Positions 18,177 through 28,093 of a stretch of DNA of 49,989 nucleotides are shown here, piece by piece. The DNA is from Zoogloea sp. (GTDB lineage: Bacteria; Pseudomonadota; Gammaproteobacteria; Burkholderiales; Rhodocyclaceae). The position numbers and the translations under genes were made by a program. The stretch spans positions 1-49,989 of the forward strand of contig NZ_JAQUVG010000005.1 of assembly GCF_028693495.1 (NCBI RefSeq), read 5' to 3'. The notes below the pieces were generated by a model. That model was not told the DNA's origin. It saw only the letters and a list, made by a program, of their open reading frames with translations, and ran no database searches. Within the stretch, counting starts at the first letter, position 1, and each line of letters begins with the position of its first letter.

Positions 18177-18767
18177 ATGGACTATGCCAGCCTGCCAGCT
18201 CGGGAGATCGAGCGTCTGTCCCGCAACGTTGCTCCGGGTGCCTGGGCGGTGGAGCGGGAGCGGCCCCTGTCTACCCTGCTTGGCTCCTGCGTGGCGGTCT
18301 GCCTGTTTGATGTCCAGGCCCGGGTGGGCGGTATCAACCATTTCATGCTGCCCAACCTCCAGCGCAGTGCCAACAGCGAGGTGGACTCACTGCTGGCCGG
18401 GGATTACGCGATGGAGGCCCTGCTCAATGCCTTGCTGACCCAGGGCGCCCGCAAGCCACGACTCCAGGCCAAGGCTTTCGGTGGTGGCACCATCATCGAA
18501 ACTTCGGGGCAGTCCTTGGCGATCGGTCAGCGCAATGCAAAATTTGCCCGTGACTGGCTGCAGCGGGAAGGAATCCCCATCGTCGCCTCGGATTTCCTGG
18601 GGCCCTGGTCACGCAAGGTGTTGTTCCTCCCGGCAAGCGGGGATGCCTGGTGCAAACGCATCGTGACCTCCCATGCCACGGCTGAAGTCATCGCCCGGGA
18701 GGAGCGGGCCTACGCGGCAACCCTCGCGAAGCCGAAGCCTCCTGACGACAACGTTGAATTGTTTTGA
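18177..18767 (+). CDS. cheD: Chemoreceptor glutamine deamidase CheD (copy 1, VELF tail)
   Basis: A 196-residue CheD that would deamidate or demethylate glutamine/glutamate sites on receptors. Catalytic C38 (STLLGSC) and H55 (GGINHFMLP) keep the 17-residue spacing of characterised CheD enzymes, and KAFGGGTI is the conserved glycine loop. It is longer than copy 2, with an extra C-terminal helix ending in DDNVELF, the same final four residues as the short receptor-like protein at 11005-12288. ATG 18177 was chosen because of the AGGGGA site upstream; the upstream frame overlaps cheW and looks non-coding. Confidence 0.92.
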   Translation: MDYASLPAREIERLSRNVAPGAWAVERERPLSTLLGSCVAVCLFDVQARVGGINHFMLPNLQRSANSEVDSLLAGDYAMEALLNALLTQGARKPRLQAKAFGGGTIIETSGQSLAIGQRNAKFARDWLQREGIPIVASDFLGPWSRKVLFLPASGDAWCKRIVTSHATAEVIAREERAYAATLAKPKPPDDNVELF

Positions 18768-18774
18768 GCCTGCC

Positions 18775-19608
18775 ATGAACGGTCCCGTTGTCAGCTCCTC
18801 CATGAGTGCTGCGATCACCGACCAGGAGTTTGCGCTGTTTCAGCGCCTGATCTACAAGATTGCCGGGATCAGCCTGTCGGACGCCAAAAAAGTATTGCTG
18901 GTCGGGCGCCTGTCCCGGCGCCTCAAGCACTACAACTTCGCCACGTTCTCCCAGTATTACCGGATGCTCGCTACCGGGCAGCACCCGGAGGAACTGCAGG
19001 TGATGGTGGACCTCCTCACCACCAACGAAACCTATTTCTTTAGGGAGCCGCGTCATTTCGAGTTCCTCCGTGACGAAATCATCCGTCCGCGCAGGAATTC
19101 CACCCCTTTCCGGGTGTGGAGCGCAGCCTGCTCCACCGGGGAGGAGGTCTATACCCTCGCCATGCTGCTGGCAGAATGCATGCCCCATGCCCCGTGGGAG
19201 GTGGTGGGTTCCGACATCAGCACCCAGGTGTTGGCCAAGGCTGCGGCGGGCCATTATCCGCTCGAGCGCAACGAAGGGATCCCCCCGGACTACCTGACCC
19301 GCTACTGCTTCAAGGGTGTTCGGTCCCACTCCGGCACTTTTCTGATCACTCCGGATCTGAAACGCCGGACGTCCTTCTATCAGATCAACCTGACCCAGCC
19401 TGTCGATCCGGAGATCGGTGATTTCGAGGTAATCTTTCTGCGCAACGTGATGATCTATTTCGATATGGAGACCAAGCGCAAGGTGGTCGGCAACCTGTTG
19501 CCGCGCCTCAAATCCGGCGGACACCTGATCATTGGTCACTCGGAAACCCTCAATGGGATCCAGCAGGGACTCGAGTCAGTGCGGGCAACCATCTACCGGA
19601 AACCATGA
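18775..19608 (+). CDS. cheR: Chemoreceptor methyltransferase CheR
   Basis: A 277-residue SAM-dependent glutamate methyltransferase for receptors. The N-terminal helical domain (EFALFQRLIYKIAGISLSD, LTTNETYFFREPRHFEFL) is followed by the SAM fold with VWSAACSTGEEVYTLAM, a D at VVGSDIS, and FLRNVMIYFD. ATG 18775 lies seven bases after cheD1; an alternative ATG at 18802 (MSAAITDQEF) would remove a short non-conserved tail. Its stop overlaps the second cheD as ATGA. Confidence 0.95.
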   Translation: MNGPVVSSSMSAAITDQEFALFQRLIYKIAGISLSDAKKVLLVGRLSRRLKHYNFATFSQYYRMLATGQHPEELQVMVDLLTTNETYFFREPRHFEFLRDEIIRPRRNSTPFRVWSAACSTGEEVYTLAMLLAECMPHAPWEVVGSDISTQVLAKAAAGHYPLERNEGIPPDYLTRYCFKGVRSHSGTFLITPDLKRRTSFYQINLTQPVDPEIGDFEVIFLRNVMIYFDMETKRKVVGNLLPRLKSGGHLIIGHSETLNGIQQGLESVRATIYRKP

Positions 19609-20111
19609 TCGAGTTTGGTGACGATATCCGGGAGGTTTTCCTGCAGCCGGGCGGTTTTCATTTCGGGGGAGGGCGTACGCGCATTTCCACCCTGCTGGGT
19701 TCGTGCATTTCCATCACCCTGTGGCATCCGCGGCGCCTGATTGGGGGCATGTGTCATTACATGCTTCCTTCCCGTAGCCGCTCGCCCGGTGCTCCCCTGG
19801 ATGGACGTTATGCCGACGAGGCGCTGGCCCTTTTCGACCGTGAGCTGGAGGGGGTTGGCTGCCGGCCCGGGGAGTTCGAGGTGAAGGTGTTCGGTGGTGG
19901 CAACATGCTGAGTGCGACCGGGCAGACGCCCCGGGTCATGGATATTGCCCGCCGCAATGTAGACAGCGCCCATGCCCTGCTGGCGCACCACGGCTACAAC
20001 CCGAGCGTGACCCATTGTGGAGGGAAAGGGCACCGCAAGCTGATCTTCGATTTGTGGACCGGTCATGTCTGGCTGGCTCATCGCGCCCTGGACGGCAAGG
20101 CCCGGGCATGA
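19605..20111 (+). CDS. cheD: Chemoreceptor glutamine deamidase CheD (copy 2)
   Basis: A 168-residue second CheD with all active-site features: C34 (STLLGSC), H51 (GGMCHYMLP, again 17 residues later) and the glycine loop KVFGGGNML. It is diverged from copy 1 across most of its length and lacks the C-terminal tail. Start and stop both overlap their neighbours (cheR and cheB) as ATGA, so it is tightly coupled to the adaptation enzymes. It is probably the canonical CheD of the system, with copy 1 the accessory one; that ranking is inference. Confidence 0.92.
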   Translation: MIEFGDDIREVFLQPGGFHFGGGRTRISTLLGSCISITLWHPRRLIGGMCHYMLPSRSRSPGAPLDGRYADEALALFDRELEGVGCRPGEFEVKVFGGGNMLSATGQTPRVMDIARRNVDSAHALLAHHGYNPSVTHCGGKGHRKLIFDLWTGHVWLAHRALDGKARA

Positions 20112-21190
20112 AGCGTCCGATCCGCGTGATGATTGTCGATGACTCGGCCATTGTGCGTCAGGTGGCGAGTAAGGTCATCGCGGCCGAGCCGGACATGGAG
20201 GTGCTGGCCACCGCAGTGGACCCCCTCTTTGCAATCGAGAAAATGCGTCGCGCATGGCCGGACGTGATCGTTCTGGACATCGAGATGCCGCGGATGGACG
20301 GGCTGACCTTCCTGCGCAAGCTGATGGCCGAGCGGCCGACGCCGGTGGTGATCTGTTCAACCCTGGTGGAGAAGGGGGCGAAGTCCAGCTTCGAAGCGCT
20401 GGCTGCCGGTGCAGTGGGTCTTGTGACCAAGCCCAAGGTGGGGCTCAAGCAATATCTTCAGGATGAAAGCGACAGTCTGGTGGCGGCCGTGCGTGCCGCT
20501 GCACGGGCACGTGTGCCGCGGGCGGGGTCCGTTGCTCCCGCGCCACGCCCCAAACTGACCCTGGAGGACCTTCCGCGCGGCCCCAGTCTGGTTCGCAACG
20601 CTGATCGTACCCGGGTCGTCGCGATGGGAACATCCACCGGGGGTACTCAGGCCCTGGAGGCGGTGTTGACGGCGCTACCCGCAGAGGTTCCGGGCATTGT
20701 GGTCGTCCAGCACATGCCCTCCGGCTTTACCGACATGTTCGCCCGCCGGCTGGATGGGCTGTGTGCCCTGCGGGTCCGCGAGGCGCGTCATGGCGACCGG
20801 GTCGAGCCTGGGCTGGCGTTGATTGCACCCGGAGGGCGCCACCTTCAACTGGCCCGGGACGGTGGAGGCTACCATGTGGGCGTGGTGGATGGACCCTTGA
20901 TCAACCGCCACAAGCCCTCGGTGGATGTCCTGTTCCGCTCGGTGGCGAGGGTGGCTGGCGGCAACGCGCTGGGCATCATCATGACCGGTATGGGTGACGA
21001 TGGGGCCCTGGGCCTCAAGGAAATGCTCGACGCGGGGGCGGCGACACTGGCGGAAGCGGAGGAAACCTGCGTGGTCTTCGGCATGCCGAAGGAGGCCATC
21101 CAGCGCGGTGCCGTGCAGACGGTCCTGCCCCTTCAAGAGATTCCCGCAGCACTGCTCGCCTGGAGTCGTCACGCCCTGTCGGCGGGCTAA
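20108..21190 (+). CDS. cheB: Chemotaxis methylesterase/deamidase CheB
   Basis: A 360-residue CheB with a receiver domain (D11, D12, phospho-D57 in [11 protein letters not shown]), a linker of about 50 residues and a methylesterase domain. The catalytic triad is S176 (GTSTGG), H202 (VQHMPSGF) and D298 (TGMGDDG); the S-H and H-D spacings (26 and 96) equal those of E. coli CheB. ATG 20108 overlaps the cheD2 stop. It is the last gene of the chemotaxis operon. Confidence 0.96.
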   Translation: MKRPIRVMIVDDSAIVRQVASKVIAAEPDMEVLATAVDPLFAIEKMRRAWPDVIVLDIEMPRMDGLTFLRKLMAERPTPVVICSTLVEKGAKSSFEALAAGAVGLVTKPKVGLKQYLQDESDSLVAAVRAAARARVPRAGSVAPAPRPKLTLEDLPRGPSLVRNADRTRVVAMGTSTGGTQALEAVLTALPAEVPGIVVVQHMPSGFTDMFARRLDGLCALRVREARHGDRVEPGLALIAPGGRHLQLARDGGGYHVGVVDGPLINRHKPSVDVLFRSVARVAGGNALGIIMTGMGDDGALGLKEMLDAGAATLAEAEETCVVFGMPKEAIQRGAVQTVLPLQEIPAALLAWSRHALSAG

Positions 21191-21277
21191 ATCGCCGCTG
21201 CCTGCCGCGGGAGGAGTGTTTCACCTGTCTTTGGCCTAACGCTAAAATAGGTGCGTACTGCCTGTGCAGTCGAGCGG

Positions 21278-21298
21278 GCCGCTGGCTGGGCGGCTTTT
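21278..21298 (+). terminator. Candidate terminator of the chemotaxis operon
   Basis: GCCGC and GCGGC form a short stem around the 7-base loop TGGCTGG, followed by TTTT, 88 bp after the cheB stop. The stem is short, so termination may be partial. Confidence 0.45.
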
Positions 21299-21366
21299 GT
21301 CAGGTGAGTCGGGGGCCTGTACCCTGAACGCCTGATGCTTGTTCCGACATTTCAAGAGATTCCGCC

Positions 21367-24048
21367 ATGTCCCGCCCGCCCGCTCCCCTGCCAGACGATC
21401 CTCCCGCCAGGGCGGCTGCATCCTCCCGGTGGGACGCTGCTTCCCGGCAGGATGAGGCCTGTGCGGCCCTGCTGGATCGAACCGGAAGGGCGCTTGTCCC
21501 GGGTGACGGACAGGCCGCCGAGAATCGTTTGCGCCAGCTCATGGAAGCCAGTCCAACCATCCTGTATGCCCTGCGTCTGAGGGGGGGGCAGGCGGTTCCG
21601 GTGATGACCAGCGAGAATGTCCAGCGGATTCTCGGCTACACGCACGAAGAGGTCATGGTGCCAGGCTGGTGGCTCGCCCAGGTGCACCCGGATGACCGGG
21701 AGGCGGCCTTACCCATGGTGGGCAGAGTCCTGCGAGAAAGGCAGGTGGCCCACGAATACCGCTTTGCCCGCCCCGATGGAGAGTACATCTGGTTGCGGGA
21801 TGAAATCCGGCTGGGAGATCAGATCGGGCCGGATGAGGTGGAAGTGGTGGGAAGCTGGATTGACATCACGCAGCGCAAGCGGGTGGAGCTGGCCATGAGC
21901 ACCCAGCGCCAGGCCCTCGAAATGGTTGCTTCTGGCGCTCCTCTCGAGCAAACCCTTGAGGTCCTGGCTCGGGGGCTGGAGGCTCTGATGCCTGGAGTGA
22001 GGGCCTCCCTGCTGATCCTCGATTCCCGGAGTGGTCGTCTATATACGGGGGCAGCACCCAGCTTGCCCGAGGCCTACAACCGGATCGTCGATGGGCTCTC
22101 TGTGGCAGAGGGGATGGGGGCCTGTGGTACGGCCGCCTTCAGGGGCGAGCCAGTCATTGTCCGCGATGTTGCCGGTGACCCCCTGTGGAGAGATTTTCGG
22201 GAGGTGGCCGCCCGTTTTGGTCTGGTCGCCTGCTGGTCCCTGCCGATCTTCACTCAGGGAGGGGATCTCCTGGGTGCTTTCGGGATGTACCCCCGGGAGG
22301 TCTCATCTCCCGCGGAGTTCCAGCTGGAGCTGGCCAGGCAGGTCGTCGAAGTGGCTGCCGTGGCCATCCTGAGGCATCGGGAGGTTTCTGCGCTGCAGGC
22401 GAGTGAATCCCGCTTTCGTCAGCTCTTTCAGGCCGCCCCGCTGCCGCTGGCCCTGATGAGTCAGGAGGGGCAGGTGCAGGCGCTTAATCAGCGTTTTCAG
22501 GAGGTGCTGGGCTATACCCCAGAGGATGTGCCGGACCTGGCTGCCTGGTGGTGCAAAGCCTACCCCGACCCGCAGTACCGGGCCTGGATGATCAACAGCT
22601 GGCGCGCCGGCGTGGAGGCTGCGGTGGCCAGTCAGCGGCCTGTGGCGCAGCAGGAGTGCCGGATCACCTGCAAGAATGGGAATGAGCGCATTCTCATGGT
22701 GTCGGGGAGCATGGTGGGTGATGTGCTGCTATGCAGTTTTTTTGATGTGACCGAAAACCGTCAGCTTGACGCACAGCTTGGGCGTTACCGCCAGCACCTG
22801 GAGGAACTGGTGGCCGAGCGTACGGCTCAGCTGGCCGAGGCCCGTCACCGGGCCGAGGCTGCCAGTCAGGCCAAGACGGACTTTCTGGCCAACATGAGCC
22901 ATGAAATCCGGACGCCCATGAATGCCATTCTGGGGCTGGCGGGTCTTCTGGAGCGCAGTGCGATTGACGGGGGGCAACAGGTGCGCCTGGCCAAGATCCG
23001 CAACGCGGGCACCCATCTCCTGTCGATCATCAACGACATTCTCGATATCTCGAAAATTGAGGCAGGCAAGCTGGTGCTGGAGCAGATCGACTTTGCACCA
23101 GAGACCCTCTTCAATCAGGCCCATTCGTTGATCCACGATCGGCTGGCAGCCCGGCAGCTGAGCTTCCATTCGCGGCTCGACGGCGTACCGCCTGTCGTGC
23201 GGGGCGACATGACGCGTTTGCGTCAGGCTTTGCTCAACTATCTCAGCAACGCGGTCAAATTCACCGAGACAGGTGGGGTGAGCCTGTCCGCACGGGTGCA
23301 GGCAGAAGATGTCCGGACCCTGCTGGTTCGTTTCGAAGTCCGTGATACGGGCATCGGGATCGACCCGGCGCATCAGGCCCGCCTGTTCCTGCCCTTCGAG
23401 CAGGCCGATGCCAGCATTACCCGGAAGTATGGGGGAACCGGGCTGGGATTGGCGCTGACCCGCCATCTGGCAAGCCTGATGGGGGGGGAGGCCGGGTGCG
23501 AGAGCAGTCCGGGAGAGGGCAGCTGTTTCTGGTTTACTGCGCGCCTAGAGCGTCGTGAGAAGGTTCTGCTTCCCCGGCCCCGGGTCGAAGCGCCGATGGT
23601 CGAGGCCGGCCTCGACTGCCTGCAGGGCCGGAAAGTCCTCGTCGTGGAGGACAACCTCCTGAACCAGGAGGTGGCCGTACATCTGCTGGCCGAGATGGGG
23701 GTCCAGGTTGAGTTGGCAAGCAACGGTGCGGAGGCTGTCGATCGGGTCTGGAGCGGCGGGTATGATCTGGTCCTGATGGACATGCAGATGCCTGAAATGG
23801 ATGGCCTGGAGGCGACCCGGAGGATCCGTCAGTGGCCCGAACGGGCCGGGCTGCCTATCGTTGCGATGACGGCCAACGCCTTTGCTGAGGACCAGGAGGC
23901 CTGTCTGGAGGTGGGCATGAACGATTTCCTCTGCAAGCCGGTAGAGCCGGCAATGTTGCAGGCCATGCTCCTGAAATGGCTGGGCCGGACGCAGGATGCG
24001 CAGGTAAACGTCATTCAATGCGAGCTGGAACTGGAGGATCCGTCATGA
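21367..24048 (+). CDS. Soluble PAS/GAF hybrid histidine kinase with receiver domain
   Basis: An 893-residue sensor kinase with no membrane segment. Order of parts: a disordered N-terminus; PAS (about 58-180, with [21 protein letters not shown]); GAF (about 190-340); a second PAS (about 352-465); a coiled coil; HisKA with H512 ([14 protein letters not shown]); HATPase (N-box [10 protein letters not shown]-boxes DTGIGID and [10 protein letters not shown]); and a C-terminal receiver with phospho-D805 ([12 protein letters not shown]). There is no output domain, so phosphate must go to another protein or the receiver acts as a sink. It ends in an ATGA overlap with the hemerythrin kinase. Confidence 0.9.
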   Translation: MSRPPAPLPDDPPARAAASSRWDAASRQDEACAALLDRTGRALVPGDGQAAENRLRQLMEASPTILYALRLRGGQAVPVMTSENVQRILGYTHEEVMVPGWWLAQVHPDDREAALPMVGRVLRERQVAHEYRFARPDGEYIWLRDEIRLGDQIGPDEVEVVGSWIDITQRKRVELAMSTQRQALEMVASGAPLEQTLEVLARGLEALMPGVRASLLILDSRSGRLYTGAAPSLPEAYNRIVDGLSVAEGMGACGTAAFRGEPVIVRDVAGDPLWRDFREVAARFGLVACWSLPIFTQGGDLLGAFGMYPREVSSPAEFQLELARQVVEVAAVAILRHREVSALQASESRFRQLFQAAPLPLALMSQEGQVQALNQRFQEVLGYTPEDVPDLAAWWCKAYPDPQYRAWMINSWRAGVEAAVASQRPVAQQECRITCKNGNERILMVSGSMVGDVLLCSFFDVTENRQLDAQLGRYRQHLEELVAERTAQLAEARHRAEAASQAKTDFLANMSHEIRTPMNAILGLAGLLERSAIDGGQQVRLAKIRNAGTHLLSIINDILDISKIEAGKLVLEQIDFAPETLFNQAHSLIHDRLAARQLSFHSRLDGVPPVVRGDMTRLRQALLNYLSNAVKFTETGGVSLSARVQAEDVRTLLVRFEVRDTGIGIDPAHQARLFLPFEQADASITRKYGGTGLGLALTRHLASLMGGEAGCESSPGEGSCFWFTARLERREKVLLPRPRVEAPMVEAGLDCLQGRKVLVVEDNLLNQEVAVHLLAEMGVQVELASNGAEAVDRVWSGGYDLVLMDMQMPEMDGLEATRRIRQWPERAGLPIVAMTANAFAEDQEACLEVGMNDFLCKPVEPAMLQAMLLKWLGRTQDAQVNVIQCELELEDPS

Positions 24049-25487
24049 CTGGAACGCAGTCCATTGCCCCTTTCCCTTGGGCGGACTACTTTGAAACCGG
24101 TTTTGAGGATGTGGATGCCCAGCACCACAAGCTGGTGGACCTCATCAACGCACTGGCCCAGCGCGCAGCCAGTGGCGCCGAAATCACCCAGGCAGAGCTG
24201 AAGCATGTGCTGGATGGGCTGGCCAGTTACGCAGCCCACCACTTCGCCACCGAAGAAGCCCTGATGGAGCGTGCCGGACTGGATGCACGCCATACGGGTG
24301 CCCACCGTCAGAGCCATGCGGATTTCGTGACCCAGGTCCAGGAAATGCGCGATACAGCGGACCCGGCCCGGGTGGTTCCGACCCTCCATCGTTTCGTGAC
24401 CAGCTGGCTGACCTTCCACATCCTGGACACCGATCAGAGCATGGCCCGTCAATTACGGGCGATTGCCGATGGAGTGCCGGCGGCTGTGGCATTCGAGGAG
24501 GCGTTCAGTCAGGGGCGCGACCCTGGTAACGCGGCCCTGGTAGGCGCTGTTCGTACGTTGCTGGGGCTGGTGGCCGAGCGCAATCAGGAGCTGGCGCGGC
24601 TCAATGCCAGCCTGGAGCAGCGGGTGGCCGAGCGCACGCTGGCCTTGACTGACGCCAACCGGAGCTTGCGTCAAACCCTGAGCACCCTCCAGGAAACCCG
24701 GGATCGCCTTCTGGAGGCCGACAAGATGGCCGCCGTTGGACAGCTGGCAGCGGGTGTGGCCCATGAAATCAACAATCCCCTGGGGTTTGTGGCGTCCAAC
24801 CTGGGAACTCTGCGGGAATATGCGGACCGTCTCGTGGCGCTGGTGGATACGGCTGATCGCATCGCTCCGGACTCCCCCAGGGCCGATGTGTGGCACGTCG
24901 CCCGGAAGGGCAGTGACCTGGACTTCATCCGGCAGGACCTGCCGTCACTGTTCGACGAGTCCAGCCGTGGGGTGGAGCGGGTTTCGGAAATCGTCCGTTC
25001 GCTCCAGGAACTTGCCCGGCCCGCTCCGGAGGAGTGGGTGGCGCAGGCTCTGACCCCTCTCCTGGACACGGCAGTCCGGGAGGTGGTGGAAGGTCTGCAG
25101 CCCGGTCAGGAGGTGATTCGCAGCTACGATCAGCTCCCGTCGGTAGCCGCTAACCCGGCGCTGATCACTCAGGTCTTCAGGGTCCTCCTGGACAATGCAG
25201 CCCGCGCCTTGTGTTCCGCCCCCGGCACGATCACCGTGAGGGCGAGAGCCCTTGCTCCGCTGCTGCTGGTGGAGATTGAAGACACGGGTTGCGGCATGGA
25301 TGAGGCCACCCGCGCCCGCATCTTTGAGCCCTTCTTCACGACCCGTCCCGTGGGCCAGGGCAAGGGGCTCGGATTGTCGTCCGCCTACCGGATCGTCCGC
25401 CAGCATGGAGGACGGATTGAAGTCAGCAGCATCCTGGGTAAGGGTAGCCGGTTCCGGGTATTTCTTCCCATCCGCGTACCCGGGTGA
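24045..25487 (+). CDS. Bacteriohemerythrin-histidine kinase fusion
   Basis: A 480-residue soluble kinase with an N-terminal bacteriohemerythrin domain (about 10-140). The full set of di-iron ligands appears to be present: H27 (VDAQH), H66 and E70 (HFATE), H87 and H91, H125 and D130 (HILDTD). A coiled coil (about 170-225) leads to HisKA with H240 ([17 protein letters not shown]) and an HATPase domain ([31 protein letters not shown]). Hemerythrins bind O2 reversibly, so an oxygen or redox sensor is likely. The ATG overlaps the stop of the upstream hybrid kinase. No receiver is present in the protein. Confidence 0.9.
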   Translation: MTGTQSIAPFPWADYFETGFEDVDAQHHKLVDLINALAQRAASGAEITQAELKHVLDGLASYAAHHFATEEALMERAGLDARHTGAHRQSHADFVTQVQEMRDTADPARVVPTLHRFVTSWLTFHILDTDQSMARQLRAIADGVPAAVAFEEAFSQGRDPGNAALVGAVRTLLGLVAERNQELARLNASLEQRVAERTLALTDANRSLRQTLSTLQETRDRLLEADKMAAVGQLAAGVAHEINNPLGFVASNLGTLREYADRLVALVDTADRIAPDSPRADVWHVARKGSDLDFIRQDLPSLFDESSRGVERVSEIVRSLQELARPAPEEWVAQALTPLLDTAVREVVEGLQPGQEVIRSYDQLPSVAANPALITQVFRVLLDNAARALCSAPGTITVRARALAPLLLVEIEDTGCGMDEATRARIFEPFFTTRPVGQGKGLGLSSAYRIVRQHGGRIEVSSILGKGSRFRVFLPIRVPG

Positions 25488-25513
25488 GGTCGAAAGGTAC
25501 TTGCCATGGTGAG

Positions 25514-25535
25514 AAACCCGGCCTGAGCCGGGTTT
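25514..25535. terminator. Bidirectional terminator between hemerythrin kinase and htpX
   Basis: A perfect 9-bp stem, AAACCCGGC / GCCGGGTTT, with loop CTGA, placed between two convergent genes. Both strands end in a short T-run within the stem. Confidence 0.8.
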
Positions 25536-25559
25536 CGGTGGCTGGACCTGGGTGTGTGC

Positions 25560-26414
25560 TCAGCGCCGGCCGGGCGCCATGGCACGCAGGCGGGCAATGC
25601 GCTCGCCCGTATCCGGGTGGGTGCTGAAGAGGCCCCGCAGACCCCCGCCGGAGAGCGGATTCATGATCATCATCTGGCCGGTTTCCGGATGTGCCTCTGC
25701 AGTGGGCATCGGGATGCCACGGGCAAAGGCGTCGATCTTGGCCAGGGCGTCCGCAAGGGAATGGGGATCCCCGCAGATCTCGGCACCGCCCCGGTCCGCC
25801 TCGAATTCTCGGGCCCGGGAGATGGCCATCTGGATCACGCTCGCGGCCAGAGGCGCCAGCAGGCTCACCGCGATGGAGGCGATCATGTTGGTGGGACGAC
25901 CCTCTTCGTCACGGCCACTGAAGAACATCGCGAAGTTGGCAATCGCCGAGATGGCGCCTGCCATGGTGGCCGAGATCGTGGAGATCAGGATGTCCCGGTG
26001 TTTCACGTGGGCCAGTTCGTGGGCCATCACCCCGCGGAGCTCGCGTTGACTGAGCATCTGCAGGATGCCGGTGGTGGCAGCCACAGCGGCGTTCTCGGGG
26101 TTGCGGCCGGTGGCGAAGGCGTTGGGCTGGTCTTCATGAATGATGTAGACCCTGGGCATGGGCATCTGGGCGCGTCCGGCCAGCTCCCGCACCATGTTGT
26201 ACAGGTAGGGCGAGCTGGTCTCGTCCACCTCCTGCGCGTTGTACATGCGCAGCACCATCTTGTCGGAGAACCAGTAGGAATAGATGTTCATCGCGCCGCC
26301 GAAGACCAGGGCGAGGAGCATCCCCGTCTTGCCACCGAGCATGGCGCCGATCACCCCGAAGAGGGCGATGATCCCGGCCATCAGGATGGACGTCTTGAGC
26401 CAGTTGCCGAACAT
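25560..26414 (-). CDS. htpX: Membrane zinc metalloprotease HtpX
   Basis: A 284-residue M48 protease for quality control of membrane proteins. Two N-terminal membrane helices (about 5-42) are followed by zinc motif H132-E133-X2-H136 ([11 protein letters not shown]), a further hydrophobic pair (about 145-195) and the third-ligand region [12 protein letters not shown]. The C-terminal [14 protein letters not shown] is a family signature. ATG 26414 was chosen as it precedes the first membrane helix; the longer frame to 26597 runs into fmt and is not coding. It is 86 bp downstream of fmt and may be co-transcribed. Confidence 0.96.
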   Translation of the reverse strand: MFGNWLKTSILMAGIIALFGVIGAMLGGKTGMLLALVFGGAMNIYSYWFSDKMVLRMYNAQEVDETSSPYLYNMVRELAGRAQMPMPRVYIIHEDQPNAFATGRNPENAAVAATTGILQMLSQRELRGVMAHELAHVKHRDILISTISATMAGAISAIANFAMFFSGRDEEGRPTNMIASIAVSLLAPLAASVIQMAISRAREFEADRGGAEICGDPHSLADALAKIDAFARGIPMPTAEAHPETGQMMIMNPLSGGGLRGLFSTHPDTGERIARLRAMAPGRR

Positions 26415-26500
26415 TGTGGGTATCCGTCCTTTCAGGTTTAAGCGGAAGTTGCCAGCTTGGATGGCGCCTTTCGCAAAAAATTCAATGCCCTGATGTGAGT

Positions 26501-27421
26501 TCAGGCAAACCGGGTGCCAGCGGCAATCGGCATCCCGCGCAGGAAGTCGGCGGCGGGCAGACGCCTGGCGCCGGGCTTCTGGAGTTCGGTGATGCACAGG
26601 GAGCCCTCACCGCAGGCGACGATCACCCCGGCCCCTTCGGCCAGCAGGACTTCGCCTGGAGAGCCGGTGGCATCGATGGCGCGGACCCGCCAGAGCTTAA
26701 CTGGGGTGTCGCCGTAGGTGGCGATGGCACCGGGGAAGGGGTTGAAGGCGCGGATCATGCGTTCCAGCTCGATGGCCGGCCGGTTCCAGTCGATGGCCGC
26801 CTCGGCCTTGCCGATCTTGGCGGCGTAGGTGACCCCCTCGGTCGGTTGAGGGGTGGCGGTGAGCCCGTCGGGCAGGGCCTGCAGGGCTTCGACGATCATT
26901 TCGGCGCCGAGCCAAGCCAGGCGGTCGTGCAGGCTGCCGGTGGTGTCATCGGACGCGATGGCGATTGGACGCCGCAGCAGCATGTCACCGGTGTCGAGTC
27001 CTGCGTCCATCTGCATGATGGTGATGCCCGTCTGCGCATCGCCGGCCTGGATGGCCCGGTGGATGGGGGCTGCGCCGCGCCAGCGGGGCAGCAGGGAGCC
27101 GTGGATGTTGAGGCAGCCGTGTCGGGGAAGGTCGAGCACGGTCTGGGGCAGGATGATGCCGTAAGCGGCCACGACCAGGACGTCGGCAGCACAACCCGCC
27201 AGGGGGGCCTGCTGCTCGGGCGTGCGCAGCTTTTCGGGCTGATGCACCGGGATGCCGGCGGACAGCGCGACCTGCTTGACCGGGCTGGGCTGCAGTTGCA
27301 TGCCGCGGCCGGCGGGCCGGTCGGGCTGGGTGAGGACCAGGGGTACCTCGAAACCGGCGGAGAGGATGGCTTCGAGGGCGGTGGCAGCGAACTCGGGGGT
27401 TCCGGCGAAGGCGACTTTCAT
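26501..27421 (-). CDS. fmt: Methionyl-tRNA formyltransferase
   Basis: A 306-residue enzyme that formylates initiator Met-tRNA using 10-formyl-THF. The N-terminal formyltransferase fold has FAGTPEFA, the catalytic region [19 protein letters not shown] and the later [13 protein letters not shown] segment. The C-terminal OB-like tRNA domain starts near 210. The ATG shares one base with the def stop (TGATG), so the two genes are translationally coupled. Confidence 0.97.
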   Translation of the reverse strand: MKVAFAGTPEFAATALEAILSAGFEVPLVLTQPDRPAGRGMQLQPSPVKQVALSAGIPVHQPEKLRTPEQQAPLAGCAADVLVVAAYGIILPQTVLDLPRHGCLNIHGSLLPRWRGAAPIHRAIQAGDAQTGITIMQMDAGLDTGDMLLRRPIAIASDDTTGSLHDRLAWLGAEMIVEALQALPDGLTATPQPTEGVTYAAKIGKAEAAIDWNRPAIELERMIRAFNPFPGAIATYGDTPVKLWRVRAIDATGSPGEVLLAEGAGVIVACGEGSLCITELQKPGARRLPAADFLRGMPIAAGTRFA

Positions 27422-27924
27422 CAGGCGGTGATCCGGGCTTTTTTGGCGAGCTTGCCTTTGATGCGGTTTTGCTTGAGGGCGGAGAGGTATTCCACAAAGA
27501 CCTTGCCGTCCAGGTGGTCGAGCTCATGCTGGACACACACGGCGAGCAGGCCTTCCGCGTCGAATTCGAAGCGCTCACCCTGTTGGTTGAGTGCGCGCAC
27601 CCGTACCTTTTCGGCCCGGCTTACCTTGTCATAGATGCCGGGCACCGACAGGCAGCCTTCTTCGCAGACCTGCTCGCCGGAGCGCTCGATGATCTCCGGG
27701 TTGATCAGGGCCAGCAGGCCCGATTTGTCTTCGGAAACGTCAATCACGACGATGCGCTGATGCACATTGACCTGGCTTGCGGCCAGACCGATGCCCGGCG
27801 CCTCGTACATGGTTTCGGCCATGTCGGCGATCAGGGTGCGGATGGCATCATCGACCTTGGCCACGGGCTGGGCCTTGGTGTGAAGACGGGGATCGGGGTA
27901 GCGGAGGATGGGTAGGAGCGCCAT
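27421..27924 (-). CDS. def: Peptide deformylase
   Basis: A 167-residue iron/zinc deformylase that removes the N-formyl group from new proteins. All three family motifs are present: GIGLAASQ (44-51), EEGCLSVPG with ligand C91, and QHELDHLDG with H133, E134 and H137. The length is typical. First gene of the minus-strand def-fmt pair, divergent from the LysM gene. Confidence 0.97.
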   Translation of the reverse strand: MALLPILRYPDPRLHTKAQPVAKVDDAIRTLIADMAETMYEAPGIGLAASQVNVHQRIVVIDVSEDKSGLLALINPEIIERSGEQVCEEGCLSVPGIYDKVSRAEKVRVRALNQQGERFEFDAEGLLAVCVQHELDHLDGKVFVEYLSALKQNRIKGKLAKKARITA

Positions 27925-28093
27925 AAATATTGCCGGATGAAGACTTTACGTGCAGAATTTTGAGCCAAATATGCGATGCTCGTGTCTTGAATGACGACGG
28001 ACATCGGGCTCCGCCAAATAGACTGCCCACGGAGCAGCCTTCAGAGGTTGTTCGGTACGGCAGGTGAGACCGCCGAAAGTGAGCGAAATTCCA

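Noticed and set aside
25999-26014. parS-like sequence TGTTTCACGTGGGCCA (13 of 16 matches)
   Set aside because: It lies in htpX and is explained by the codons for the conserved HVKH segment of the zinc motif; three mismatches in one arm. A ParB ChIP experiment would settle it.
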